Shown here piece after piece: positions 1 through 6,557 of a stretch of 7,251 bases of DNA. Numbering within the stretch: the stretch's first letter is position 1; every line of letters starts with the position of its first letter. Under the pieces are notes generated by a model that worked only from the letters and a program-made list of their open reading frames with translations, was not told the origin of the DNA and made no database searches. Source of the DNA: Chlamydiota bacterium (GTDB lineage Bacteria > Chlamydiota > Chlamydiia > Chlamydiales > SM23-39); the NCBI GenBank assembly GCA_021772195.1, contig JAJFML010000022.1:1-7251 (forward strand). The letters are read 5' to 3'. The translations under genes were made by a program, and so were the position numbers.

Positions 1-858
1 GACCAGGCAGAAACGGTTCTAAAACGTATGCTTGAAGGGGCTCAGTTATCTCGCTTTTCAGGAATTGAGAGTGTGAAAAAGATGGGTGAGCTCACCCTCT
101 TTCGCCCTTTTCTCTCAATCTCAAAGAAAGAGATCCTCTCCTACCTCGAAGATCGCAGATTAAAATATATATTTGACAAAAGCAATAAAGATTCCAAATA
201 CTTGAGAGCGCGTATGAGGGAAGAAATTCTGCCATCTCTTGCTGAATCATTTGGAAAAGAGATAGAAGACAACTTAATTCTCACATCACAAAGATCAAAA
301 GAGCTCAAACACTATATAGATGTGAAGACAGAGGAAAGGTTTAGTAAATTGCTGAAAGGACCCTTTGGTCATGCTCTACCTATAGATGGCTTGCACCGAG
401 TTGAAGCTCGTCATCTCCTGCTAAAATGTGCGAGTATTGCAGAGTGTTCTTTTGCAAGAAAAGCTCTTGAAGATCTTCTGGATTGGATCCAACAAAAGCT
501 CTCGGGAAAGCGCCTTATTTTAGAGAAGGAAGTTCTACTCTACCGCGGGTGGGTCTTTTTCCTAAAAAAATGCGATGTAAATATCAAAGTTTCCAATGAG
601 GATGTTGAGGAGTGCAAGACCTCATGGCAGGATCTTTTTGAAGGAAGAGGTAGCATATCAGTTCCCGGTGGAAATTATCGGGTCAATTATCCTACGGATT
701 CAGCCTATTTAAAAAAGCTTTCTAAAAGGGGTATTCCTCCCTTTTTAAGAAGCTCCATTCCAGTCCTAACTTCTGAGAAGGAGGCATCTTTTGGCTTTTT
801 TCAAAATCCAAAACATTTTTCCGAGAAGGGGATGTTTTTTTCTTGTAGAATAAGTTAA
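1..858 (+). CDS. tilS: tRNA(Ile)-lysidine synthase, 3' part
   Basis: The frame is open from the first base and ends with TAA at 856-858, so the start lies outside the window. The first residues, DQAETVLKRMLEGA, match the end of the conserved HHxDDQAET segment of the TilS PP-loop ATPase domain. The P-loop SGGxDS motif is upstream and not visible. Residues about 236-270 (KKLSKRGIPPFLR, then SSIPVL) fit the C-terminal TilS domain. TilS uses ATP to attach lysine to C34 of the CAU-anticodon tRNA-Ile, which makes it read AUA; it acts in the cytoplasm and is essential in most bacteria. The 285 visible residues plus a missing N-terminus of typical size would give a normal-length enzyme. In Chlamydia trachomatis tilS directly precedes ftsH; here about 2.1 kb of small genes and spacer separates them. 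Confidence is high for the family. Confidence 0.93.
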   Translation, partial: DQAETVLKRMLEGAQLSRFSGIESVKKMGELTLFRPFLSISKKEILSYLEDRRLKYIFDKSNKDSKYLRARMREEILPSLAESFGKEIEDNLILTSQRSKELKHYIDVKTEERFSKLLKGPFGHALPIDGLHRVEARHLLLKCASIAECSFARKALEDLLDWIQQKLSGKRLILEKEVLLYRGWVFFLKKCDVNIKVSNEDVEECKTSWQDLFEGRGSISVPGGNYRVNYPTDSAYLKKLSKRGIPPFLRSSIPVLTSEKEASFGFFQNPKHFSEKGMFFSCRIS

Positions 859-896
859 GAATTTATTAATTTCTTTTCCATTCAAGAGAGATTTAT

Positions 897-1265
897 ATGA
901 TATTTGCTGCGAGATTTTTAGGTATTGATGTTAATTTGCGAAATAGGGGTGATCGTCTGGAGAATCCTCTCATGCGCTTAACAATTCGAGCCGCTCAAAG
1001 AGTATTTGAAGCTGGCAAAAACACGAGCCAAGGTATCGGGAAATGGATATGGACCTCTCCCAAGCACTTTAATGATGGAAGTGTAAAAGTTTATGAGGGT
1101 GTTGTTCAGTTGAAGAATTTGAGTCCGTTTGGAATAGTATCGGTGGTCCATGGGCTTTTCCAGGCAACAGTTCTTCCTGTCTATTCATCTGCTAGTGGTG
1201 TGGTACAAATAGCACAAGGTGCCTTCCAGTTATGTACTTTGCCAATATACGTATTTCTGCCATAG
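897..1265 (+). CDS. Small Gx6G-core family protein, copy 1 of 4 (hypothetical)
   Basis: I do not recognise this 122-residue protein. An AAGAGAG ribosome site (884-890) lies 6 bases before the ATG, supporting the start. The N-terminal half is basic and polar. The C-terminal half (about 78-122) is hydrophobic and contains a visible internal repeat: VVHGLFQATVLPVY (83-96) against IAQGAFQLCTLPIY (105-118). Residues 60-82, starting DGSVKVYEG, align without gaps to SGSLKVLKG of the protein at 2071-2586, with 9 of 23 identities by eye. Gly61, Gly68 and Gly108 match the conserved glycines of the three following genes, including the 47-residue spacing. It is the most diverged copy and lacks their shared C-terminal tail. 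It starts 38 bases after tilS, so read-through from tilS is possible; a weak TTGTAG/TATTAA pair at 843-869 has a short 15-base spacer. The two hydrophobic lobes recall chlamydial Inc membrane proteins, but the match is weak. Confidence 0.62.
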   Translation: MIFAARFLGIDVNLRNRGDRLENPLMRLTIRAAQRVFEAGKNTSQGIGKWIWTSPKHFNDGSVKVYEGVVQLKNLSPFGIVSVVHGLFQATVLPVYSSASGVVQIAQGAFQLCTLPIYVFLP

Positions 1266-1301
1266 CAAATAGGACGTTGTAATCATTAAAACTCCTTTTA
1301 T

Positions 1302-1308
1302 AAGAGGA
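1302..1308 (+). promoter_or_regulatory. Ribosome binding site for a TTG start
   Basis: AAGAGGA lies 5 bases before TTG at 1314. No ATG or GTG is available near it in this frame, so this site decides the TTG start of the gene at 1314-1634. Confidence 0.6.
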
Positions 1309-1313
1309 ATCGT

Positions 1314-1634
1314 TTGTTTAGCAAACACCAGATCTCATTTGAAAGTAGGCTGAGCAGGCTTGGTAAGAAGAGAGGTATCTCCTTTTTCAGTGGAACTACG
1401 AGGATGCTCTATGGAACGCCTCGTATTATTTCAGGTCTTGTCTCTACCTATTTCTATGCGTATATATTAGAATCATCGAGAGACCCCGTTACACAGTTCT
1501 ATGTGAATACTTCACTTGTAAACAGTAAATTTGGTTTTTTCCTAGGTGATTTGATAAATCAATATGCTACTATGAACGGAAAATTTTTTATTGTACTTTT
1601 GAATGCAGATCAACAATCGCTAATAGATGTGTAA
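1314..1634 (+). CDS. Small Gx6G-core family protein, copy 2 of 4 (hypothetical)
   Basis: A 106-residue protein of unknown function, read from a TTG start because of the AAGAGGA site just upstream. The core begins at RGISFFSG (20-27) with glycines at 27, 34 and 74. Gly27 to Gly74 is 47 residues, as in its neighbours. Residues about 35-52 are hydrophobic and aromatic (IISGLVSTYFYAYIL). It is closest to the next gene: besides the core, its tail NGKFFIVLLNAD lines up with SGREFYVLTSKD there, so the similarity runs to the C-terminus and this is not a truncated copy. It follows copy 1 by 48 bases, and its last 8 bases overlap the most upstream start of copy 3, so copies 1-3 are probably one transcript. 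A TTGTAA/TATAAG pair at 1276-1304 overlaps the ribosome site and is unlikely to be a promoter. Confidence 0.58.
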   Translation: MFSKHQISFESRLSRLGKKRGISFFSGTTRMLYGTPRIISGLVSTYFYAYILESSRDPVTQFYVNTSLVNSKFGFFLGDLINQYATMNGKFFIVLLNADQQSLIDV

Positions 1635-1998
1635 TTTTATATCTGAATCAAGATCTAATACTTTTAATTATCTGGGATGTATGGCCCTCGAGAAGCGGTT
1701 GAACTTTACAGGAAGATTACCTGGAGTATCTATCTTTTCTGGCGGACTTCGTATGGCATATGGTGTAGCTAGAGCAGTAAGTGGTTTAGCCATAGCGATC
1801 TTCTTCTATTTTAAGCCCTGCTTTCATTCAAAGTGGGATGATTCACTGAGATGTGTGATAGCTCTTATTGAATGTAAGTATGGTTTATGGAATATCGTAA
1901 AAGGGACGGCGGAGTCTTTTATGCTAGGAGGCTGTATCGATCATTTTTCGGGCCGGGAGTTCTATGTTTTAACTAGTAAAGACCGAGAATTAGAATGA
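1627..1998 (+). CDS. Small Gx6G-core family protein, copy 3 of 4 (hypothetical)
   Basis: A 123-residue protein of unknown function. The core is LPGVSIFSGG (31-40), with glycines at 39, 46 and 86 and a further Gly93 in the second unit (YGLWNIVKG, 85-93). The 39-to-86 distance is 47 residues, matching the other copies. Residues about 47-62 form a hydrophobic stretch (ARAVSGLAIAIFFYF). The tail FYVLTSKD matches copy 2 and partly copy 4 (YVSKD). The start is uncertain: ATG 1627 overlaps the stop of copy 2 but has no clear ribosome site, so it would depend on coupling to copy 2. ATG 1681, with GGGA just upstream, would give a 105-residue protein that still contains the whole core. It is cysteine-rich for its size (positions 2, 18, 65, 76, 83 and 103 in the long form). 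Confidence 0.6.
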   Translation: MCNFISESRSNTFNYLGCMALEKRLNFTGRLPGVSIFSGGLRMAYGVARAVSGLAIAIFFYFKPCFHSKWDDSLRCVIALIECKYGLWNIVKGTAESFMLGGCIDHFSGREFYVLTSKDRELE

Positions 1999-2007
1999 TA
2001 TTTTTAG

Positions 2008-2037
2008 TTGATTTTTTTTATTTAGTGTAATTATACT
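2008..2037 (+). promoter_or_regulatory. Sigma-70-type promoter for copy 4
   Basis: TTGATT (2008-2013) and TATACT (2032-2037) are separated by 18 bases in a very AT-rich 72-base gap between copies 3 and 4. The predicted start of transcription is near 2044, leaving a leader of about 27 bases with a strong AAGGAG site at 2056-2061. This suggests copy 4 can be expressed separately from copies 1-3. Confidence 0.5.
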
Positions 2038-2070
2038 TTTCTAAATTTTAATTAAAAGGAGTTTTTATAT

Positions 2071-2586
2071 ATGACTATATCAGCTTGTGAAGGAATTAGA
2101 GCATTTCCAAATTCATTCCATTTAGAAGGTAGAGAGGGACTGACAGTTTTTGAAGGAATTAGAGCAGTTTTAAACCCATTATATACGGATGATAGAGGGG
2201 AACTTGAAGATCGTTTAGATAATTATCAAGAGATTCCTGGGATTTCTATCTTTTCAGGTTCTTTAAAAGTGCTAAAAGGAACAGTTGAAACGATCACATC
2301 AATTGTTTTTGGGGTTTTCTCTAAATTAGCTTTCTATGTAACCGGTCAAGAAAAATTTAGAGTATATTCTCAATTAGGTCTAACAGAGACTTTCCACGGA
2401 GTTCGTCAAATCATTCAAGGATTTGCAGATTTTATCTGTAAAGATCTTAAGTTAACAATCGAAAGTGTCTCATTTGGTTATGTATCTAAAGATTGGGTGT
2501 GTTCGGTGGAGGAATCATTAGAAAAATTAAGTAATGACCCCTTTTCTGTTGATGTGGGTACAGGCTCCAGGCCCTGTTATTCATAG
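2071..2586 (+). CDS. Small Gx6G-core family protein, copy 4 of 4, with duplicated N-terminal unit
   Basis: A 171-residue protein of unknown function with the best start in the cluster: AAGGAG (2056-2061) sits 9 bases before the ATG. The core is IPGISIFSGSLKVLKG (55-70) with glycines at 63, 70, 110 and 117. The second unit FHGVRQIIQGFADFI (108-122) resembles the first unit FSGSLKVLKGTVETI (61-75), so the fold may be a repeat. It is longer than its relatives because it has an N-terminal extension made of two 21-residue units, CEGIRAFPN (6-14) and FEGIRAVLN (27-35), which themselves resemble the core motif. The C-terminal 40 residues carry YVSKD, shared with copy 3, then a polar tail ending RPCYS. 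No signal peptide or clear membrane segment is evident; residues 71-92 are moderately hydrophobic. It has its own likely promoter, and a long non-coding gap follows it. Confidence 0.74.
   Translation: MTISACEGIRAFPNSFHLEGREGLTVFEGIRAVLNPLYTDDRGELEDRLDNYQEIPGISIFSGSLKVLKGTVETITSIVFGVFSKLAFYVTGQEKFRVYSQLGLTETFHGVRQIIQGFADFICKDLKLTIESVSFGYVSKDWVCSVEESLEKLSNDPFSVDVGTGSRPCYS
2088..2166 (+). repeat. In-frame direct repeat in copy 4
   Basis: TGAAGGAATTAGAGCA occurs at 2088-2103 and again at 2151-2166, an exact 16-base match with a 63-base period (21 codons). The protein units around it (CEGIRAFPN and FEGIRAVLN, then GREGL and DRGEL) are similar but diverged, which indicates an older tandem duplication within the gene. 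Confidence 0.8.
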
Positions 2587-2669
2587 GAATAAATCCATTC
2601 CTTGACAAAGAGTTGAGCTGGCTTCTGCAACAATTTCCACTAAAAGTTTGAGTAAGATCTGAAATACAT

Positions 2670-2682
2670 GACTGATTCAGTC
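2670..2682. repeat. 13-base perfect palindrome
   Basis: GACTGATTCAGTC is a perfect odd palindrome (6-base arms, central T) followed by TTT. It may be an operator-like protein site, or as RNA a 5-bp hairpin. It could also be chance. Confidence 0.3.
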
Positions 2683-2830
2683 TTTCCCTAAAATAACTGG
2701 TCTGGAACTAGAGAAATTATAGAAAAAAATAAAATCGAGTATTTTCCTTATATTAAGGGCGTATATTTATCTCTGCATTTTTTTGAACTAACTCATTTAA
2801 AAAAGGATAAGTATTAAATTTAATTTGTAA

Positions 2831-2861
2831 TTGGTTAAAAAAAGAGCGAGCTTGCTATAAT
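2831..2861 (+). promoter_or_regulatory. Extended -10 promoter for ftsH
   Basis: A perfect TATAAT (2856-2861) is preceded by TGC, giving an extended -10 element (TGCTATAAT). TTGGTT at 2831-2836 is a possible -35 with a 19-base spacer; the TGn may compensate for the poor spacing. Transcription would start near 2868, leaving a leader of about 127 bases before the ftsH ATG. This is the strongest promoter-like signal upstream of ftsH. Confidence 0.6.
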
Positions 2862-2900
2862 GCGATTATGGGGTGAGTGAGGGCACAGAGCTCAAGGCTT

Positions 2901-2944
2901 CCCTTTACTTAAAAGGGGGTAAAATGATTTAATTATCCCTTTTT
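2901..2944 (+). terminator. Terminator-like hairpin with competing upstream hairpin in the ftsH leader
   Basis: Three segments can pair in two exclusive ways. Segment A is CCCTTT (2901-2906), segment B is AAAAGGGGG (2911-2919) and segment C is CCCTTTTT (2937-2944). A with B makes a 6-bp stem with a 5-base loop. B with C, helped by TAA (2920-2922) and TTA (2933-2935), makes a longer stem followed by the T-run, the shape of an intrinsic terminator. Because both stems need segment B, the arrangement resembles transcription attenuation ahead of ftsH. It could instead be the terminator of a short independent RNA of about 77 bases starting near 2868. Confidence 0.42.
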
Positions 2945-2979
2945 GATTATCAATATAAGTTCAAGAAAACTAATTAGAT

Positions 2980-2985
2980 AAGGAT
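2980..2985 (+). promoter_or_regulatory. Ribosome binding site deciding the ftsH start
   Basis: AAGGAT lies 9 bases before ATG 2995 but only 3 bases before the in-frame TTG at 2989, so ATG 2995 is the preferred start. A two-codon frame, ATG-AAT-TGA at 2984-2992, overlaps this site and ends just before the start. Confidence 0.55.
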
Positions 2986-2994
2986 GAATTGAAG

Positions 2995-5706
2995 ATGGCT
3001 GATGGAAATAAAGACCCCGAGCAAAAGAAAGGAATTCCTGGCGGCTTCCTCCTTTTTGTCTGTGCAATCGTTTTAGTGATTCTTACAGTGCAGACACTGA
3101 CTTCCGACAAACATGGCAGAGTCTCGTTTTCTCACCAACTCGAACACCTAACAAACTTAAATCTTCTTCATCCTGAAGAGAATAAGAAAGTTGCGCTAAA
3201 AGATAACCTCGTTACGTTTTCTGGAAAATTCCGTGAAAGTGAGAGTGAAGAGGGGAATAACAGATTCTATTATCTTGATCTCTTAAATAAGCAGCACACT
3301 TTAAGCGGTGAAAAAGAGCGTTTGTCATCTGATTTATCAAAGCTAAATAAGGATGTAGCCTATGCTGCATCTTACTTCCTATCAATATCTGGAACCCCAG
3401 TTCCAAAGGGCGGATACGTTGTAGTTGGCAGAAATTATAATACTCCTGAGAGAAATAATGCAGTTACCATTGAAAGTGTTAATCCGGAAAGTTATAATTT
3501 AGCTGCTCTTGAAAATTCACTCGGTAATATTACAGCTGAGTCAGCTCCTGGATTTCAGAGAGAACTTCTTTCACTTGTACAGATGTATCTTTCACCCAAT
3601 TTAGCTCTTGGATCTGAGGTTATGAAGCAGAAGTTGAAAACTGCTGAGAAATCTTTAAAATCCATGAGCGGCACTCTTGGAACAAGAGAGCGCATTGCCC
3701 TCTACAGTACAGTATTAGGGGATCTTCGTTCTGTCACAAATCAATTAAATGGCTTAGAAGATGATGCAAGACTCACTCAGCTGAGGTCTGTTAGATCTTA
3801 TCTCAGCAACCTTGATCAGTATGGGGCGATTACATCAGATCTAGAGGCAAACTCAAGCCTTCTATCTAAGGCAAGATCAAAAGTTGCCAACGTTATCTGG
3901 TTCTTCAACAACAAAGAGATCTCCACAAGAGCGTTAGAAAAACAAGATTCTGAAGCTTTTAACCATTGGTTTGAACAAGCAAAGACAGAATGGAACGCTT
4001 TTGCAGCTAATCGAGGCCTTGCTTTTAAAGCACCTGATCAGCCATTGAACTCTGTTCTCCAGAAAAAATTCAAAAGCCAAGAGCCAGCACCTAACTACTT
4101 TAACTATATTTTCACCTTCCTACCTGTCATTTTGATCTTCCTTCTTCTTTACTTTATGTTCTCAAAGCAGGTCAAAGGTGTAGGATCTCAGGCGATGAAT
4201 TTTGGAAAATCGCCAGCAAAACTTCTGACAAAAGACTCGAACAAGGTAACTTTTAAAGATGTAGCCGGTGCAGAGGAGTCAAAAGAAGAGCTTACAGAGA
4301 TTGTAGACTTTTTAAAAGACCCTTCGAAATTTACAGCGTTGGGTGCAAAAATTCCAAAGGGTGTTCTTCTAGTAGGCCCTCCAGGAACGGGTAAAACTCT
4401 TATAGCAAGAGCTGTAGCAGGTGAAGCGGAAAGACCTTTCTTCTCAATTTCGGGCTCTGACTTTGTTGAGATGTTTGTAGGTGTTGGTGCTAGCCGTATC
4501 CGCGATATGTTTGAAACAGCTAAGAAGAATGCTCCTTGTATTATCTTTATGGATGAGATCGATGCGGTAGGCCGTCATAGAGGTGCTGGGATTGGTGGCG
4601 GACATGATGAGAGAGAGCAAACGCTGAACCAGCTTCTAGTCGAGATGGACGGTTTTGATACAAGAGAAGGTGTGATCTTGATTGCAGCTACTAATAGACC
4701 AGATATTTTAGATAAAGCCCTCTTGAGACCAGGTAGATTTGATAGACGAGTAACTCTCGATCTTCCAGATGTGAAAGGAAGGTTAGAAATTCTAAAAGTA
4801 CACGCCAGAAAAATTAAAATTGATCCATCTGTCGAACTTATGGATATTGCAAGAAATACTCCTGGTGCATCAGGTGCCGATCTTGAAAACATTCTTAATG
4901 AGGCAGCTCTTCTAGCAGCTAGAAGAGGTCGCACGGCTGTTACAGCTGCTGAGACTAAAGAAGCTTGTGATAAGGTTCGCTACGGCAAAGAGCGTAAAAG
5001 CCTCGAGATGGATGAAGAAGAGAAAAAATCGACAGCCTATCACGAATCAGGTCACGCGATTGTTGGTCTTGTTGTTGAACGTTCCGATCCCGTCGATAAA
5101 GTAACCATTATTCCTAGAGGTATGTCACTAGGTGCTACTCACTTTATGCCTAAGAAGAATCGCCTTGGCTATTGGAGAAAGGAAGCAATTGATCTACTAG
5201 CTGTTCTCATGGGAGGGCGCGCTGCTGAAGAGATTTTTGTTAAAGATATGTCATCAGGTGCTCAACAAGATATCGCTCAAGCTACAAACCTTGCAAGATC
5301 CATGGTGTGTGAATGGGGAATGAGCGAAAACATGGGACTTGTCTCCTATGAAGAGAGATCAGAGTCGGGTCAATATCTCGGCATGTCTGGTTATAAAGAG
5401 AAGTCTTATTCTGATGAAACAGCCAAACAGATCGATGCAGAGATCAAAACACTTTTAGATGAAGCACACAGCAATGCTCTAAAAATTCTGGATGAGAATA
5501 AAGAGAAGGTTCAACTTATGACCGATATGCTCATGGAGTTTGAAACTCTTGATTCACAGGATGTAAAAGAGATCATGGATAACTCCTGGAATGCTGATAG
5601 CAAGAGAGAGAGGCTTAAAATGGCAGAAGAGAGCCATCGCAAGGTTCCACCTCCGCCTCCTACCATCCAAGAGAACCCAGATATCCAGCCCCAACCTGGT
5701 ACCTAA
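2995..5706 (+). CDS. ftsH: ATP-dependent zinc metalloprotease FtsH, long chlamydial type
   Basis: A complete membrane-anchored AAA+ protease of 903 residues (905 if TTG 2989 is used). FtsH forms hexamers in the inner membrane, pulls damaged or regulated proteins through its ATPase ring and degrades them in the cytoplasm. In order (ATG numbering): transmembrane segment 1 (about 16-35); a large domain between the membrane segments (about 38-365); transmembrane segment 2 (about 369-390); Walker A GPPGTGKT (461-468); pore motif MFVG (493-496); Walker B IIFMDEID (516-523); second region of homology from [20 protein letters not shown] (566-585), with its arginines; zinc site HESGH (683-687); and the likely third zinc ligand Asp759 in [10 protein letters not shown]. 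The C-terminus ends in a proline-rich tail (VPPPPPTIQ). Typical FtsH is 610-650 residues; the extra length is mostly in the domain between the membrane segments, as in chlamydial homologues. HESGH replaces the more usual HEAGH, which keeps the ligands. It has its own promoter and leader. Confidence 0.97.
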   Translation: MADGNKDPEQKKGIPGGFLLFVCAIVLVILTVQTLTSDKHGRVSFSHQLEHLTNLNLLHPEENKKVALKDNLVTFSGKFRESESEEGNNRFYYLDLLNKQHTLSGEKERLSSDLSKLNKDVAYAASYFLSISGTPVPKGGYVVVGRNYNTPERNNAVTIESVNPESYNLAALENSLGNITAESAPGFQRELLSLVQMYLSPNLALGSEVMKQKLKTAEKSLKSMSGTLGTRERIALYSTVLGDLRSVTNQLNGLEDDARLTQLRSVRSYLSNLDQYGAITSDLEANSSLLSKARSKVANVIWFFNNKEISTRALEKQDSEAFNHWFEQAKTEWNAFAANRGLAFKAPDQPLNSVLQKKFKSQEPAPNYFNYIFTFLPVILIFLLLYFMFSKQVKGVGSQAMNFGKSPAKLLTKDSNKVTFKDVAGAEESKEELTEIVDFLKDPSKFTALGAKIPKGVLLVGPPGTGKTLIARAVAGEAERPFFSISGSDFVEMFVGVGASRIRDMFETAKKNAPCIIFMDEIDAVGRHRGAGIGGGHDEREQTLNQLLVEMDGFDTREGVILIAATNRPDILDKALLRPGRFDRRVTLDLPDVKGRLEILKVHARKIKIDPSVELMDIARNTPGASGADLENILNEAALLAARRGRTAVTAAETKEACDKVRYGKERKSLEMDEEEKKSTAYHESGHAIVGLVVERSDPVDKVTIIPRGMSLGATHFMPKKNRLGYWRKEAIDLLAVLMGGRAAEEIFVKDMSSGAQQDIAQATNLARSMVCEWGMSENMGLVSYEERSESGQYLGMSGYKEKSYSDETAKQIDAEIKTLLDEAHSNALKILDENKEKVQLMTDMLMEFETLDSQDVKEIMDNSWNADSKRERLKMAEESHRKVPPPPPTIQENPDIQPQPGT

Positions 5707-5731
5707 ATTGACGGAGATCCTTTAAGGAAGG

Positions 5732-5802
5732 TCTGATTAACTGCTATTTTTAAGATCTTGATCAAACTTTTAGCAAGAAATTGAAAATAGCAGTTATTCA
5801 GA
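5732..5802. repeat. 19-bp inverted repeat between convergent ftsH and the small-gene operon
   Basis: TCTGATTAACTGCTATTTT (5732-5750) is the reverse complement of 5784-5802 except for one base, with a 33-base spacer. As RNA from the plus strand, the stem can extend inwards by three more pairs. The right arm covers the TGA stop (5800-5798) of the last minus-strand gene. It lies where both converging transcripts should end, so a two-way terminator or RNA-stabilising hairpin is the simplest reading. However, the stem is AT-rich, the loop is long, and no T-run follows it in either direction. A small mobile repeat is an alternative, though I see no flanking target duplication. Confidence 0.65.
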
Positions 5803-6100
5803 ACATTTTACTCAACTGATTAAGTCCGATATCCGCCGTTGGAAATGTTTTAAGAAATAGATTTCTAATTGATTTAAGTAGGATTTTTCCAGCTAATGAT
5901 CTAGCTCGGTCATGTTCATTAAACTCTATATAAATCTTTGTGCAAATTCCATAGAGCAGATGGCTTTGAAGCCGCATATCTTCCAATTTTAGTACACGTA
6001 TCATTGCTGTGACGATCTTAGTTCGCTCTTCTTTTTGAGTAGAGGGAATTTTTGAGTGAGAATTAGCTGCTGGGCTGTTGGATAAAGATGTTACGGTCAT
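5798..6100 (-). CDS. Small helical paralogue, copy 3 of 3 (hypothetical)
   Basis: A 100-residue protein of unknown function, last of three tandem minus-strand genes. The frame is open up to 6154, but ATG 6100 is chosen because TAGGAG lies 5 bases before it; the longer form would overlap the preceding gene and lacks such a site. Residues 1-25 are polar, serine-rich and probably disordered. Residues 34-53 match the family signature I-x3-K-h-x-D-x3-Q-S-x3-Y-x-h-C without gaps: Ile34, Lys38, Asp41, Gln45, Ser46, Tyr50, Cys53. The rest of the core, with Ala66 and LAGKILLKSIRNLF, is predicted amphipathic helix, like half of a TPR-type repeat. It is shorter than its relatives, ending soon after one hairpin. 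The stop lies inside the 19-bp inverted repeat at 5732-5802, so that repeat may have shaped its 3' end. Confidence 0.68.
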   Translation of the reverse strand: MTVTSLSNSPAANSHSKIPSTQKEERTKIVTAMIRVLKLEDMRLQSHLLYGICTKIYIEFNEHDRARSLAGKILLKSIRNLFLKTFPTADIGLNQLSKMF

Positions 6101-6105
6101 ATTAA

Positions 6106-6112
6106 CTCCTAG
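6106..6112 (-). promoter_or_regulatory. Ribosome binding site deciding the 6100 start
   Basis: CTAGGAG on the minus strand, 5 bases before ATG 6100. The same TAGGAG sequence precedes all three genes of this operon (also at 6555-6560 and 6948-6954), so it was probably copied along with the genes. Confidence 0.65.
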
Positions 6113-6116
6113 AAAA

Positions 6117-6548
6117 TTAGGTGAACTTACGTCTCTGCTGAGAGGCTCTCTCAAGGCTATCTCTCCGTATTTCTAATGCTTGATCAACATCACAAGATGC
6201 TTCTCTGCCAATACTTGTTTCAATAATGCTATCGGACGATCTTCTAGCTTTTAGTAAATCTCCTTTTGCAAGGTGGCTATCCGATATGCATTTTGTCGCA
6301 AGAACTTTAAAGACAGGGAAGGGGATTAGTGGTACAATTTTTTGAGCTTCTTTAATCCTGTCAATTGTTGCATATGATCTGCAGATACCATAGAGTTCTG
6401 CGCTTTGTTTGAATTCATCAGATACTTTCAGAGCTTCAATAAGCCTTTTTTGGATGGCCTGCATTCTGTTCTCTTTATGAGCATCAATGTCAGGCAATCT
6501 AAAACTTTTCACTTCTTCTATCTTTGTTCTTATTGCATTAGAGGACAT
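6117..6548 (-). CDS. Small helical paralogue, copy 2 of 3, two TPR-like hairpins (hypothetical)
   Basis: A 143-residue protein of unknown function. TAGGAG (6555-6560) is 6 bases before the ATG and contains the stop of the preceding gene, so translation of the two is probably coupled. The family signature is at 37-56: IEALKVSDEFKQSAELYGIC. From there the protein reads as two helical hairpins of TPR type: 51-80 (LYGICRSYA, then IKEAQKIVPLIP) and 84-112 (CISDSHLAKGDLLKARRSSDSI), with Ala68 and Ala101 33 residues apart, close to the 34-residue TPR period. It is the longest copy and the best representative of the fold. The C-terminus is charged and arginine-rich (RRDSLERASQQRRKF). No signal peptide or membrane segment is seen, so a soluble protein binding another protein is plausible but unproven. 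The next gene starts 16 bases after its stop. Confidence 0.76.
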   Translation of the reverse strand: MSSNAIRTKIEEVKSFRLPDIDAHKENRMQAIQKRLIEALKVSDEFKQSAELYGICRSYATIDRIKEAQKIVPLIPFPVFKVLATKCISDSHLAKGDLLKARRSSDSIIETSIGREASCDVDQALEIRRDSLERASQQRRKFT

Positions 6549-6557
6549 AATAATCTC

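Larger units (their letters stand above)
2587..2988. other. Non-coding region between copy 4 and ftsH
   Basis: I see no credible gene on either strand here; the plus-strand ATGs lead to stops within a few codons. The left part (2587-2830) is AT-rich and holds only a GGAAT/ATTCC hairpin just after the copy 4 stop (2586-2601) and a 13-base palindrome at 2670-2682. No convincing terminator for copy 4 is visible. The right part holds the ftsH promoter and a leader of about 127 bases with competing hairpins, listed separately. The leader could alternatively be a short independent RNA ending at the T-run near 2944. Confidence 0.6.

Noticed and set aside
1276..1304. TTGTAA/TATAAG promoter-like pair before copy 2
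   Set aside because: The -10 would overlap the ribosome site and transcription would start almost at the start codon.
2602..2630. TTGACA after copy 4 as a promoter
   Set aside because: No -10-like hexamer lies at a suitable distance.
2868..2944. Known small RNAs (SRP RNA, tmRNA, 6S) or a CIRCE heat-shock operator upstream of ftsH
   Set aside because: None of the conserved sequence marks I know for these are present.
3212..3406. 64-codon open frame on the minus strand
   Set aside because: It lies entirely inside ftsH, antisense, with no ribosome site and no recognisable protein features.
4575..4934. 119-codon open frame on the minus strand
   Set aside because: It is antisense to the conserved ATPase domain of ftsH; the open frame follows from the codon use of the real gene.
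6101..6154. Upstream extension of the last minus-strand gene to ATG 6154
   Set aside because: It would overlap the preceding gene, while ATG 6100 has a well-placed TAGGAG site.
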